Positions 18,561 to 26,471 are shown, numbered from the stretch's first letter. The stretch is DNA of 64,000 nt from Njordibacter sp937773555 (GCF_047730085.1 NZ_CP159830.1:1550001-1614000); one strand, 5' to 3'. Numbers and translations: made by a program. The notes: a model not told the origin generated them from the letters alone.

Positions 18561-20591
18561 TTACCCTCTGCGTCGGCGACGTTTCTTGTCGCCATTTTCT
18601 GATTCAGCACTAGCTTCCTTAAGAGGTGGTAAAGTGACGACTTTTTCTAACTCTGGAAATGCGTCTACTTTGTTAGGAAACGCCATTGCATCGATAAACA
18701 ATTGTTGGAAATCTGGTTCTACAGCCGTTTCAATTTTTTCAATACTGCGCACTACCTGTTCAATTTCTGCGCGTGACGCTTCGTTAAGCAAAGCGATACG
18801 GGCACCCGTGCCAGCAGCATTGCCAGCAGAAGACACTTCATTTAACGCACAGTCTGGAATCAAGCCTAAAACCATGGCGTACTTCACATCAATATGGCTG
18901 CCAAAAGCCCCAGCAAAACGAATACGATCTACCTTATCTACTTGCTGATACTGCATCAACAACTTAACCCCTGCGTATAACGCTGCTTTAGCTAACTGGA
19001 TAGCCCGGATGTCATTTTGCATGATTTTCACAGCACCACGAGTTTCTGTGGATGGCATAATTTCATATGAAAAGGTTCGACCATCTGGCTGAATCCTAGG
19101 ATTGGTAGCCGCTAAACTACCATCTATCACGCCATCTTGGGTGATCACCCCTGCTAAGTACATCTCTGCCACAACTTCAATAATGCCCGAACCACATATA
19201 CCCGTAATACCCGTCTTTTCAATGGCTGTATCAAAGCCTTTTTCATCAGACCATAGTTCACAACTAATCACTTGAAAGCGAGGTTCCAAGGTGACCGAAT
19301 CAATACGAATACGCTCAATGGCCCCTGCTGCAGCACGCTGACCACAGCTAATTTGGGCACCCTCAAACGCTGGCCCTGTGGGACTGGAACACGCAACTAG
19401 GCGATGTCGATTGCCCAATACAATCTCAGCGTTGGTGCCAACATCTACCAATAAGGTCATTTCGTCATGATTGTAAGGTTCTTCTGCTAAAACCATGCCT
19501 GCAGTATCTGCGCCTACGTGGCCAGCTATGCACGGCAACAAGTACGCACGCGCTTGCGGATTCAGATTTACACCCATATCACGGGCTAATATGTTCACTG
19601 CCATGTCTGTGGCCAAAGCAAAAGGCGCCCCCCCTAGCTCTATAGGATTAATCCCTAATAACAAATGGTGCATGATTGGGTTAGCAACAAAGGTAATTTC
19701 TAATAAATCTGCAGCTTCACATTCAACTTGTTTCACTAGGTCTGTCACTAAGCCATTAATCGCTTCGCGCACAGCATTAGTCATGTCCACTTCACCACCT
19801 GGATTCATCATCACATAAGACACTCGGCTCATGAGGTCCTCACCAAAACGAATCTGTGGGTTCATGACACCTGAACTAGCAACAACTTCACCACTAGACA
19901 AATTACATAGATGAGCAGCAATAGTGGTGGAGCCTACATCTACAGCAACACCGAAGATTCTGTCCTTTAAACCAGGCCAAAGGGCAACGATTTGCTCACC
20001 TTGACGCACAGCTACGGTGACACCCCAATTTCCTGCTCTTAAAATAGGTTGTATGGTGGCCAGCAGCGCCACATCATAGGAAAGATTAAGCAACTGCCAA
20101 TCTGCTTCTAAGGCGTTCAGCAGGCGTCTTAAATCACCTGAAGGGTCGTGCATGTCTGGTTCTTGTACTTCTACGTAGTAAAGACGCACCAAAGGGTTAA
20201 TGTCTATGTCGTGGTGCTCAGCGTCCTTTCGAACCATCTGGTGATGCACTTGGCTTTCTGCTGGCACATCCACCACAATGTCGTTAAGCACCTTGGTGTG
20301 GCAACTTAAGCGTCGGCCTGGCTTTAGTCCCCTGCGTTCTGCAAATTTAAGTTCTGGCGCAGTAATAGGCTCTAAGCTATCTGCAGTAGAGGTAATACCA
20401 AATTTGGCAAATTCACCTTCACTCACAAAAATTTGGCAACGACCACAAATGCCTCTTGCACCGCACACAGAGTCTATATCAACATTAAGATAACGAGCCG
20501 CTTGCAACAAGGGCGTACCCACAGGGAAACGACCACGTTTACCGGAGGGAGTAAATACTACTAAAGCATCATCGGTATTAGTTTGACTCAT
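18561..20591 (-). CDS. RACo-like corrinoid protein reactivase (2Fe-2S ferredoxin plus ASKHA ATPase)
   Basis: Family known for ATP-dependent reduction of Co(II)-corrinoid proteins back to the active Co(I) state. The N-terminal [2Fe-2S] domain has CGARGICGRC at about residues 39-48 and a fourth Cys in RLSCHTKV. A linker leads to the actin-like ATPase domain, with GVAVDVGSTTIAAHLC at about residue 216, AGHVGADTAGMVLAEEP and LLVDVGTNAEIVLGN, then GPAFEGAQISCGQRAA. 676 aa is the usual size. The C-terminus ends in a basic run KKRRRRRG. It is transcribed apart from the corrinoid operon, because a terminator lies between them. Confidence 0.9.
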   Translation of the reverse strand: MSQTNTDDALVVFTPSGKRGRFPVGTPLLQAARYLNVDIDSVCGARGICGRCQIFVSEGEFAKFGITSTADSLEPITAPELKFAERRGLKPGRRLSCHTKVLNDIVVDVPAESQVHHQMVRKDAEHHDIDINPLVRLYYVEVQEPDMHDPSGDLRRLLNALEADWQLLNLSYDVALLATIQPILRAGNWGVTVAVRQGEQIVALWPGLKDRIFGVAVDVGSTTIAAHLCNLSSGEVVASSGVMNPQIRFGEDLMSRVSYVMMNPGGEVDMTNAVREAINGLVTDLVKQVECEAADLLEITFVANPIMHHLLLGINPIELGGAPFALATDMAVNILARDMGVNLNPQARAYLLPCIAGHVGADTAGMVLAEEPYNHDEMTLLVDVGTNAEIVLGNRHRLVACSSPTGPAFEGAQISCGQRAAAGAIERIRIDSVTLEPRFQVISCELWSDEKGFDTAIEKTGITGICGSGIIEVVAEMYLAGVITQDGVIDGSLAATNPRIQPDGRTFSYEIMPSTETRGAVKIMQNDIRAIQLAKAALYAGVKLLMQYQQVDKVDRIRFAGAFGSHIDVKYAMVLGLIPDCALNEVSSAGNAAGTGARIALLNEASRAEIEQVVRSIEKIETAVEPDFQQLFIDAMAFPNKVDAFPELEKVVTLPPLKEASAESENGDKKRRRRRG

Positions 20592-20660
20592 AAGGCCATC
20601 TCAATATTTTATGGTAAGGCTAGGTACAATTAGCCCTACATAATTAATGTTTTAAATTTA

Positions 20661-20684
20661 CACAAAAAAGGGCCTATGAGGCCC
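20661..20684 (-). terminator. rho-independent terminator after the methyl-THF:corrinoid methyltransferase gene
   Basis: On the minus strand GGGCCT-CAT-AGGCCC (arms 20679-20684 and 20670-20675) is followed by CTTTTTTG. It lies about 32 nt after the stop at 20716 and 70 nt before the RACo-like gene start, marking the end of the five-gene corrinoid operon. Confidence 0.85.
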
Positions 20685-20715
20685 ATTTATTTATCCATCG
20701 CTCACCAATGCTGAC

Positions 20716-21618
20716 CTAAACACTGCGACGACGACCACCCGTGCGGCCACCGCGAGAACCAACACCCACAGCATTTGGGTCACGATAGGCTTTAATCCAA
20801 TCTTTACATTCTGGATCGTGGCCCATCATTAGGTTGCCACCACGCACACCCAGCATCACCTCAGGGTGCATCGGATTGATAATAGCAGAAGTCATACCCG
20901 AGGCAACAGCACAAGCAATAAACGCACAGTTTACGCCATTGCGGTTAGGCAGACCAAAACTAAAATTAGAGGCACCACATGTCGTATTCACTTTAAGCTC
21001 GGTACGCAGGCGGTGAACAAGCTCCATTACCTGACGTCCAGAAGTGTTGATGGCACCCACTGGCATAACCAAAGGATCTACCACAACGTCTGACGCTGGA
21101 ATGCCATAATCAGCGGCTCGCTGAACAATCTTCTTAGCCACTTCAAAACGCACATTAATGTCTTGTGAAATACCTGTCTCATCGTTAGAGATGGCTACTA
21201 CTGCTGCGCCATATTTCTTAACTAAGGGCAACACACGGTCCAAGGATTCATCTTCTCCTGTTACCGAGTTCAACAAGGCCTTGCCTTTATAAACTGCAAG
21301 ACCTGCTTCTAGAGCCTCAATAATGGAGGAATCAATACATAAAGGCACATCAACTAAAGACTGAACCAATTGAATTGTTTTAGCCAAGATAGCGGGCTCA
21401 TCAGCTAATGGAATACCAGCATTAATGTCTAAGATCATGGCACCTGCGGCAACCTGTGCCAATGCATCAGCTTCTACACGGCTGAAATCGCCATTTTTCA
21501 TCTCTTCAGCCAATAGCTTACGGCCGGTAGGGTTGATACGTTCGCCAATGACTGCGAAAGGACGATCAAAACCAATTACAACTTCTTTGGTAGCGGAGCT
21601 GATAATAGTATCAGTCAT
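20716..21618 (-). CDS. methyltetrahydrofolate:corrinoid methyltransferase (pterin-binding family)
   Basis: TIM-barrel pterin-binding enzyme (AcsE/MtvC-like) that moves a methyl group between a corrinoid protein and tetrahydrofolate. Motifs: FAVIGERINPTGRKLL (about residue 22), MILDINAGIP, CIDSS, LLNSVTGE, VVDPLVMPVG and CGASNFSFGLPNRNGVN, all typical of this branch rather than of DHPS. The ATG at 21618 is chosen because an AGGA site stands 7 nt before it; an in-frame start at 21666 adds 16 unlikely residues. The product is then 300 aa, ending in an Arg-rich tail (GGRTGGRRRSV). Last gene of the corrinoid operon. Confidence 0.9.
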   Translation of the reverse strand: MTDTIISSATKEVVIGFDRPFAVIGERINPTGRKLLAEEMKNGDFSRVEADALAQVAAGAMILDINAGIPLADEPAILAKTIQLVQSLVDVPLCIDSSIIEALEAGLAVYKGKALLNSVTGEDESLDRVLPLVKKYGAAVVAISNDETGISQDINVRFEVAKKIVQRAADYGIPASDVVVDPLVMPVGAINTSGRQVMELVHRLRTELKVNTTCGASNFSFGLPNRNGVNCAFIACAVASGMTSAIINPMHPEVMLGVRGGNLMMGHDPECKDWIKAYRDPNAVGVGSRGGRTGGRRRSV

Positions 21619-21673
21619 GTAAGATTCCTGCTTTAGGGTATAATAAAAGCCAGTCGCCTGGCCCAAAATTTAA

Positions 21674-22615
21674 TTAAGAGTTAACTGTGAAGCTTTTGCC
21701 GTTCAGTTCAAAATAGCCATCTTGCACTTGGTACATCCATGCAGCAGATTTTTTTAAGCCACCTAATGGGTATAAGTGACACTGGGCAATCAAGCACTCT
21801 GGATCGTTATGCATGCCGGTCACTATATTGCGCATCAACTCACTGGGCTCTGAGGAAGGAGCGTTGACGTATTTACCCAAAAATGAGTCTTTAAGGCCCA
21901 GCTTCACCATATTCATCGGATTACGCGTTAAGAAACGCACCGATGCACCTACTCCGCAGTGAGCTGCATGACGCATAAGCGTTTTGATGGTAGCAATGCC
22001 AGGCACACCAATGTGTATCGGTAATTCATTGCCTGCTGCACGAATATCACGTTCCCATGCAAAAATAGGCTCTGCTTCAAACGCAAACTGTGTGGCTAAA
22101 TATAAGCTCATGTCTGTTTGTTTAGCAAAATCGTTCTTTTCTTTTATTGCCAGAGCACACGCCTCTGGGCTGATATCGGGACTGCCTTCTGGATGACCGG
22201 CAAGGCCCATTTTCAAAATGCCATACTTTTCAAACAAACCCGTTTGTAGTACTTCTATTGATGACGCAAAATCGCCTACAGGTGTATTCACACCGCCACC
22301 AATTAATAAGCCTTCAGTGACCCCTGTTTCACCTTGTAGTAAAGCAAGATTTTCTTCCAAAAATTTTGCACAGGGAATAGACCGAGCCGCAAAATGCGGC
22401 ACTGGGTTAAAGCCTTCGTCCTTGAGGCGGCGGACAGTGGAGACTGTATCTGCAAAGTCTGAACCTGGCAAAAAAGTTACGTATACGGTACAACCTGGGC
22501 GCAATAGTTGCCTGAAGTCAGCTACTTTAGCAGCACCACCTGGGGTCACTTCTACCGTAGTTTTTTGCATCAATTTAATAATGGCTTGTTTTTCTGCAAC
22601 TGCATTTAACGCCAT
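21674..22615 (-). CDS. metF: MetF-like methylenetetrahydrofolate reductase
   Basis: FAD-dependent TIM-barrel enzyme interconverting 5-methyl-THF and 5,10-methylene-THF. Visible family features: the N-terminal Glu/Thr motif in TTVEVTPGGA, VYVTFLPGS, NPVPHFAARS, LLIGGGVNTPVGDF, MGLAGHPEGSP and LYLATQFAFEAE. 313 aa. Placed between the methyl-THF:corrinoid methyltransferase and the small accessory genes, it probably works in the oxidative direction on methyl groups arriving from the corrinoid protein, rather than only for methionine synthesis. It is not the closest match to the E. coli type, so the housekeeping metF may lie elsewhere. Confidence 0.86.
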   Translation of the reverse strand: MALNAVAEKQAIIKLMQKTTVEVTPGGAAKVADFRQLLRPGCTVYVTFLPGSDFADTVSTVRRLKDEGFNPVPHFAARSIPCAKFLEENLALLQGETGVTEGLLIGGGVNTPVGDFASSIEVLQTGLFEKYGILKMGLAGHPEGSPDISPEACALAIKEKNDFAKQTDMSLYLATQFAFEAEPIFAWERDIRAAGNELPIHIGVPGIATIKTLMRHAAHCGVGASVRFLTRNPMNMVKLGLKDSFLGKYVNAPSSEPSELMRNIVTGMHNDPECLIAQCHLYPLGGLKKSAAWMYQVQDGYFELNGKSFTVNS

Positions 22616-22655
22616 GGATACTTCTCCAAAAAAATAAGGCTAGATTTCCAGCCAA

Positions 22656-22952
22656 TTACTCTGCGATGCCGCCAGCAGCCACTAATACTGCTAAACGCTC
22701 ATCGGTGTACTCAGCTTCAAGCTGGCTAACAGTGGCTTCTAGTACAGCTTCTAAATCATCACCACAGCTTGTGGTATCACGACGCCATTCTGATAAGTAA
22801 CCATCACTTCCATAAAGCCCAGAGCGCATTGCAGCTTTATCTACGGCTTTTTCGAAACGCTCTTCTAGTGGACGCTTTGCACTAGTACGACCTTGTTTAA
22901 CTATTACTTGGGCTGGAATATCACGCCACATAACGATGGTTAGCTTGGCCAT
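22656..22952 (-). CDS. small 'virulence factor' domain protein of corrinoid methyl-transfer clusters
   Basis: 98-residue soluble protein resembling the conserved 'virulence factor' family (Pfam Virulence_fact), whose members sit beside corrinoid C1 genes in alphaproteobacteria. The name is historical and I infer no virulence role. The N-terminus LTIVMWRDIPAQVIVKQG is the most characteristic part; the rest is helical and acidic (YLSEWRRDTTSCGDD, ATVSQLEAEYTDERLAVLV). It overlaps the DUF1638 gene upstream by 13 nt, so the two are tightly coupled. Biochemical function unknown. Confidence 0.75.
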   Translation of the reverse strand: MAKLTIVMWRDIPAQVIVKQGRTSAKRPLEERFEKAVDKAAMRSGLYGSDGYLSEWRRDTTSCGDDLEAVLEATVSQLEAEYTDERLAVLVAAGGIAE

Positions 22953-23566
22953 TTAATTACCTGTTCGGTGTAGTTACTGTAATGAGTACGCAGTTCTTCA
23001 GCCATTTGGCCGTATCCTGTTTCCACTCTCTCGTATTTTAAACCCAGTTTTTTTGCAGCCGCTTCAGCAAAATGATCGAGTTGCCGGTTCGGTTCCTGAA
23101 CTAGGTAAACCAATTTTGTATAGTGAGCAAACATCAGCTCAATAAGTTTAGGATGCTTGTTAAGACCCATACCTTCCATGATGAGCTGTTCAAAATTTTT
23201 GGCCAGGTAGTCAGTAAGGTAAAAGGTACCTAACTCCTGCTCAGACATGGCAGCAAAATTGTCACTGCCACTATAAAACTCATAACAGTGAGAGCCAGAT
23301 AAACGCTGTATATTATACTTATCCAACACCTTATCTAACTGGCCTCCAGTGCCGCAATCACCAAACGCAGCAAATACATGATCATAATCTGCGGCGTAGG
23401 CTGCTAAACGATCTTCAACGGCGGCAGGAATTTTGTCTGGTTGATTATGCAATTCTGCTGGAATTTGCGTCACTTTCAAGTTTTGCCAGCCACTACTCTT
23501 GGCGACTGCCATAACTTCTCGAGCAATGGCGCCACAGGTAATGACCAGCAGGCTAGCAGGTTGCAT
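22940..23566 (-). CDS. DUF1638 protein of the corrinoid operon
   Basis: 208 aa, soluble, no signal peptide. DUF1638 proteins are found beside corrinoid proteins and MttB-type methyltransferases; their function is not established. Visible features: an N-terminal strand with a Cys (LLVITCGAIAREVMAV), a glycine/cysteine motif FAAFGDCGTGGQLDKVL, GSHCYEFYSG and GTFYLTDYLAKNFEQLIMEG. The conserved Cys and His residues could bind a metal or corrinoid, which is inference. It lies 20 nt after the corrinoid-protein gene. Confidence 0.82.
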   Translation of the reverse strand: MQPASLLVITCGAIAREVMAVAKSSGWQNLKVTQIPAELHNQPDKIPAAVEDRLAAYAADYDHVFAAFGDCGTGGQLDKVLDKYNIQRLSGSHCYEFYSGSDNFAAMSEQELGTFYLTDYLAKNFEQLIMEGMGLNKHPKLIELMFAHYTKLVYLVQEPNRQLDHFAEAAAKKLGLKYERVETGYGQMAEELRTHYSNYTEQVIKWPS

Positions 23567-23586
23567 GGGTTGCCCCTTTACCTTAA

Positions 23587-24285
23587 CTAAGCCGCACGCT
23601 TGGCAGCGATAAATTTCTTCGCTGTCTCTACGGCTACCGCTGCATCACGGCAATACGCGTCTGCGCCAACAGCATCACCAAATTCTTCGTTAAGTGGCGC
23701 ACCACCAACCAGAACAATAAAGTCATCCCGGATTCCCTGCTCTTTCATAGTGTCAATAACAACCTTCATGTACGGCATGGTAGTGGTCAGTAGCGCAGAC
23801 ATACCTAGAATGTCGGGCTTGTGTTCTTCTAGCGCGGCTAGGTACTTGTCTACCGGACAATTGATACCAAGATCGATCACTTCAAAACCTGCACCTTCCC
23901 ACATCATCGCCACAAGGTTCTTACCAATATCATGGATATCACCTTTAACTGTGCCAATAACTGCTTTACCTACCGGCAGCGCACCAGTTTCAGCGAGTAA
24001 TGGTCGAAGTATTTTCATGCCTGCTTTCATCGCATTGGCAGCCATTAAAACTTCTGGCACAAACAAAATACCGTCTCTAAAATCAACACCTACTATGTTC
24101 ATGCCGCCTACAAGAGCGTCATTCAACACCCTGTCTGGCATCCAACCACGGCCCAACAATATGGTTGTACCTTCTGCAATTTCGTCTTCCATGCCGTCAT
24201 AGAGGTCATCATGCATTTGCTCTGTTAGCTCGTCATCACTAAGACTACTAAGGTCAAGATCTTCTTCAAACTGGTCTTCAGACAT
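23587..24285 (-). CDS. corrinoid (cobalamin-binding) methyl-carrier protein, MtaC/MttC type
   Basis: Carries methyl-Co(III) corrinoid between a substrate methyltransferase and the methyl-THF:corrinoid methyltransferase. It has an N-terminal helical cap domain (about residues 30-100) and a Rossmann B12-binding domain with the signature GDIHDIGKNLVAMMW. His118 of D-x-H-x-x-G is the lower-axial cobalt ligand. ALLTTTMPYMKVVIDTMKE and VLVGGAPLNEEF complete the fold. The first 25 residues are strongly acidic (DQFEEDLDLSSLSDDEL). 232 aa. First gene of the operon; a substrate-specific methyltransferase would be expected next to it but is not present. Confidence 0.92.
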   Translation of the reverse strand: MSEDQFEEDLDLSSLSDDELTEQMHDDLYDGMEDEIAEGTTILLGRGWMPDRVLNDALVGGMNIVGVDFRDGILFVPEVLMAANAMKAGMKILRPLLAETGALPVGKAVIGTVKGDIHDIGKNLVAMMWEGAGFEVIDLGINCPVDKYLAALEEHKPDILGMSALLTTTMPYMKVVIDTMKEQGIRDDFIVLVGGAPLNEEFGDAVGADAYCRDAAVAVETAKKFIAAKRAA

Positions 24286-24338
24286 AGATTCAACTCCTGC
24301 AGGAAAAACGGCATTTCATCGAGGCTTCAACGAATGGC

Positions 24339-24367
24339 ATTATATGGGCGCTAGATTATCTAGGATG
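24339..24367 (-). promoter_or_regulatory. putative promoter with embedded palindrome for the corrinoid operon
   Basis: A consensus -10 TATAAT (24344-24339 on the minus strand) stands 53 nt before the corrinoid-protein start. No good -35 is seen at 17 nt. Inside the spacer lies CTAGAT-T-ATCTAG (24351-24363), a 6-bp-arm palindrome that could be a regulator site. The weak -35 fits an activator such as the nearby GbdR-like protein; that link is inferred. I found no B12-box riboswitch. Confidence 0.4.
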
Positions 24368-24674
24368 ACCATTTTGAGCTAACTTGCCTACGACAGAGCA
24401 TTATCGAAACGCGACCCATTGGGCTGCCGTCGACTAGTCAACACAAATCTATGATACCACTAGCAAACCCTTGCCTTACTTGAGCATTACCCATGTACCC
24501 TGAATTATATTCAAGTGATACTGCAGATCGTTCCACATCAGTAGTGCATACTTATAGTTAGATGACCTAACATGCCGATCGAAATTAAGATAAAATGCGT
24601 TTCGAATTAGTAAGTCTATTATTGAGCAATCCTCAATTAGGCTGTTTATTATCACCAACATGAGCTATCCAATC
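24368..24674. other. intergenic region between the corrinoid operon and folD
   Basis: About 300 bases with no convincing gene. It must hold the folD promoter. One inverted repeat, ATTGAG-CAATC-CTCAAT (24621-24637), sits 38 nt before folD and may be regulatory. No tRNA, riboswitch or small RNA could be recognised by eye. A 61-codon minus-strand frame here has no ribosome site and no recognisable content. Confidence 0.5.
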
Positions 24675-25556
24675 ATGGCACACCTTATCGACGGCAAGCA
24701 ATTCGCTGCTAAACTACGTGAAAAAATGACAGGTCAAATTGCTTCTATTAAAGCAGACCATAATATCGTTCCAGGTCTAGCTGTTGTGCTAGTAGGTGAA
24801 GATCCAGCTAGCCAAGTTTACGTGCGCAGTAAAGGCAAGCAAGCCAAAGAATGTGGCATCACTTCGATAGAGCACAAATTAGAAGACACCACGTCAGAAG
24901 AGTTTTTGCTTAATCTCATCAATGACATGAACAGCAACCCAGCCATTAACGGTATCTTGGTGCAGCTGCCACTGCCAAAGCACATTGACTCTGCTAAAAT
25001 TCTTGAAGCAATTGATCCTGCTAAAGACGTAGATGGGTTTCACCCAATTAATGTAGGTATGTTGTCTACTGGCGGCAAGGGAATGATTCCTTGCACCCCT
25101 CTTGGCAGTCTGATGATGTTGCAAGATTACCATGGTGACCTAACGGGCATGACCGCAGTTGTGGTAGGTCGCTCTAACATCGTTGGTAAGCCTATGTTTA
25201 ACCTGTTACTGCAGCAAAGCTGCACCGTAACTATGGCCCACTCTCGCACTAAAAATATTGAAGCCGTTGTTCGCGAAGCAGACATCGTGGTCGCAGCTGT
25301 AGGTGTTCCAGAGCTTGTGAAAGGCGATTGGATAAAGCCTGGAGCAACAGTTATTGACGTGGGTATTAACCGCATTCAAACTGCTGAAGGTAAGACTAAG
25401 CTTGTGGGTGATGTGCATTTTGAAAGCGCAGAAAAAGTAGCTGGTGCAATCACTCCTGTACCAGGGGGTGTTGGCCCAATGACTATCGCATGCTTACTAT
25501 ATAACACAATGGTTGCTGCTTGCCGCCATAACAACGTCGAGCTACCTAATGGTTAA
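24675..25556 (+). CDS. folD: bifunctional methylene-THF dehydrogenase / methenyl-THF cyclohydrolase
   Basis: NADP-dependent oxidation of 5,10-methylene-THF and hydrolysis to 10-formyl-THF. Motifs: YVRSKGKQAKECGI with the catalytic Lys (about residue 53), ILVQLPLPKHID, PAKDVDGFHP, the Rossmann segment VVVGRSNIVGKPM and the C-terminal TPVPGGVGPMTIACLL. I take the ATG at 24675 (MAHLIDGKQF), which aligns with the usual FolD N-terminus; an ATG five codons earlier (24660) is equally possible, since neither has a clear ribosome site. It supplies the step after MetF, so it can complete methyl oxidation started in the corrinoid module. Confidence 0.96.
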   Translation: MAHLIDGKQFAAKLREKMTGQIASIKADHNIVPGLAVVLVGEDPASQVYVRSKGKQAKECGITSIEHKLEDTTSEEFLLNLINDMNSNPAINGILVQLPLPKHIDSAKILEAIDPAKDVDGFHPINVGMLSTGGKGMIPCTPLGSLMMLQDYHGDLTGMTAVVVGRSNIVGKPMFNLLLQQSCTVTMAHSRTKNIEAVVREADIVVAAVGVPELVKGDWIKPGATVIDVGINRIQTAEGKTKLVGDVHFESAEKVAGAITPVPGGVGPMTIACLLYNTMVAACRHNNVELPNG

Positions 25557-25568
25557 GGCATTAAAATA

Positions 25569-25614
25569 GCAAGGTAACAAAAAGGCCTCTATTGAGGCCT
25601 TTTTGTTACCTTGC
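25569..25614. terminator. bidirectional terminator between folD and the convergent glycosylase gene
   Basis: A perfect 21-bp inverted repeat (arms 25569-25589 and 25594-25614) with a 4-nt loop. The core AAAAAGGCCTC/GAGGCCTTTTT gives a U-tract on either strand. It lies 12 nt after the folD stop and 17 nt after the stop of the minus-strand gene. A textbook bidirectional terminator, unusually long and exact. Confidence 0.95.
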
Positions 25615-25630
25615 ACTTAATAAGCACAAC

Positions 25631-26323
25631 TCATTGCCGAGGCACGTAGTTTTCGCCCACTGAGCTGGCGCAAATACGACTTAACCGGTTAAAGGAAAAA
25701 CCCGTCTTTTCTCGCCAGTCGTTAAAGCAACGCTGCACCTTGGTTAAGTCACTTTTATTACTCGGTTCATTAGCAATATCTAAGCCTGCACCTTGCAAAC
25801 ATGTCACCACATCATTGGTGAGCATGAACGTATCCAAACCCATCTGCCTTAACATCCGAGGCCCACTCATACCTCCAAGACGACCACCACCCAATTTCAA
25901 ATGGCGGAAAAGTCCTATGAGGTCATCTTTTGGCCATTGGGCCAAAAAGGCTGCAAAGCTCTCGTGTTCTGCACAGGTGTCAACAATGTAGCTAGCATTT
26001 TGTGGCACACTCATAATTTTTTGCATGCTTCGGACAATCCGTTTATCTGTACCAAACTTTTCCAACTGTTCTGGACTCAACAGAATGATCTTTTCTGGGT
26101 TAAAACCGAAAAAAACAGTTTCAAAATCTTCCCACTTATTCTCAATGACTCGCCAAACAAAGCCAGCTTGGAAAACAACCTTGGTCATCATTGATAAAAA
26201 ACGGTCATCTGGCTGTGATAAAAAATAGTCCTCGGGCAACGGCTCATAAACCCTTGCTTCCAGACCTTTTTCTCCGCCCTTGCGGAACAGCGCACGCTCA
26301 AGAATAGGCTCAAACTTTACCAT
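25631..26323 (-). CDS. Tag-like DNA-3-methyladenine glycosylase I family protein
   Basis: HhH-GPD-type base-excision protein related to the 3-methyladenine glycosylase I (COG2818) family. FLSMMTKVVFQAGFVWRVIENKW (split as VVFQAGFVWRVI at about residue 50) corresponds to the Tag segment with the base-binding aromatics, followed by a helical core (LFRHLKLGGGRLGGMSG) and MLRQMGLDTFMLTNDVV. At 230 aa it is longer than E. coli Tag, and the zinc-binding Cys/His ends of Tag are not evident, so it belongs to a divergent branch. An AGGTGAG site precedes the ATG. Monocistronic, between two terminators. Confidence 0.72.
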   Translation of the reverse strand: MVKFEPILERALFRKGGEKGLEARVYEPLPEDYFLSQPDDRFLSMMTKVVFQAGFVWRVIENKWEDFETVFFGFNPEKIILLSPEQLEKFGTDKRIVRSMQKIMSVPQNASYIVDTCAEHESFAAFLAQWPKDDLIGLFRHLKLGGGRLGGMSGPRMLRQMGLDTFMLTNDVVTCLQGAGLDIANEPSNKSDLTKVQRCFNDWREKTGFSFNRLSRICASSVGENYVPRQ

Positions 26324-26427
26324 AACTCACCTGTGTAATTGAAATGCTTGTGAACATTATAACCAAGTGCATTTTGGATTACTTCATTTGCACTCAAAGA
26401 CTGAATAACCCAGTAAACACCAGACAT

Positions 26428-26455
26428 AAAAAAGGCCTTTTTAAAGGCCTTTTTT
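26428..26455 (-). terminator. rho-independent terminator after glyA
   Basis: On the minus strand AAAAAAGGCCTTT-AA-AAAGGCCTTTTTT: 13-bp arms (26428-26440, 26443-26455), ending in a U-run. It begins 16 nt past the glyA stop. The symmetrical A/T flanks mean it could also stop transcripts from the other side. Confidence 0.9.
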
Positions 26456-26471
26456 ACGGGTTTACAATGGA

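Noticed and set aside
18550..18948. 132-codon plus-strand frame opposite the RACo-like gene, and 23600-24202 opposite the corrinoid gene
   Set aside because: Both are antisense shadows of well-supported genes with Ser/Pro/Ala-biased composition.
24286..24480. Possible cobalamin riboswitch before the corrinoid operon
   Set aside because: No B12-box (GCCACTG) or the matching core in the right place and strand.
24476..24661. 61-codon minus-strand frame between the corrinoid operon and folD
   Set aside because: No ribosome site, no recognisable motif, and it covers the region where the folD promoter must be.
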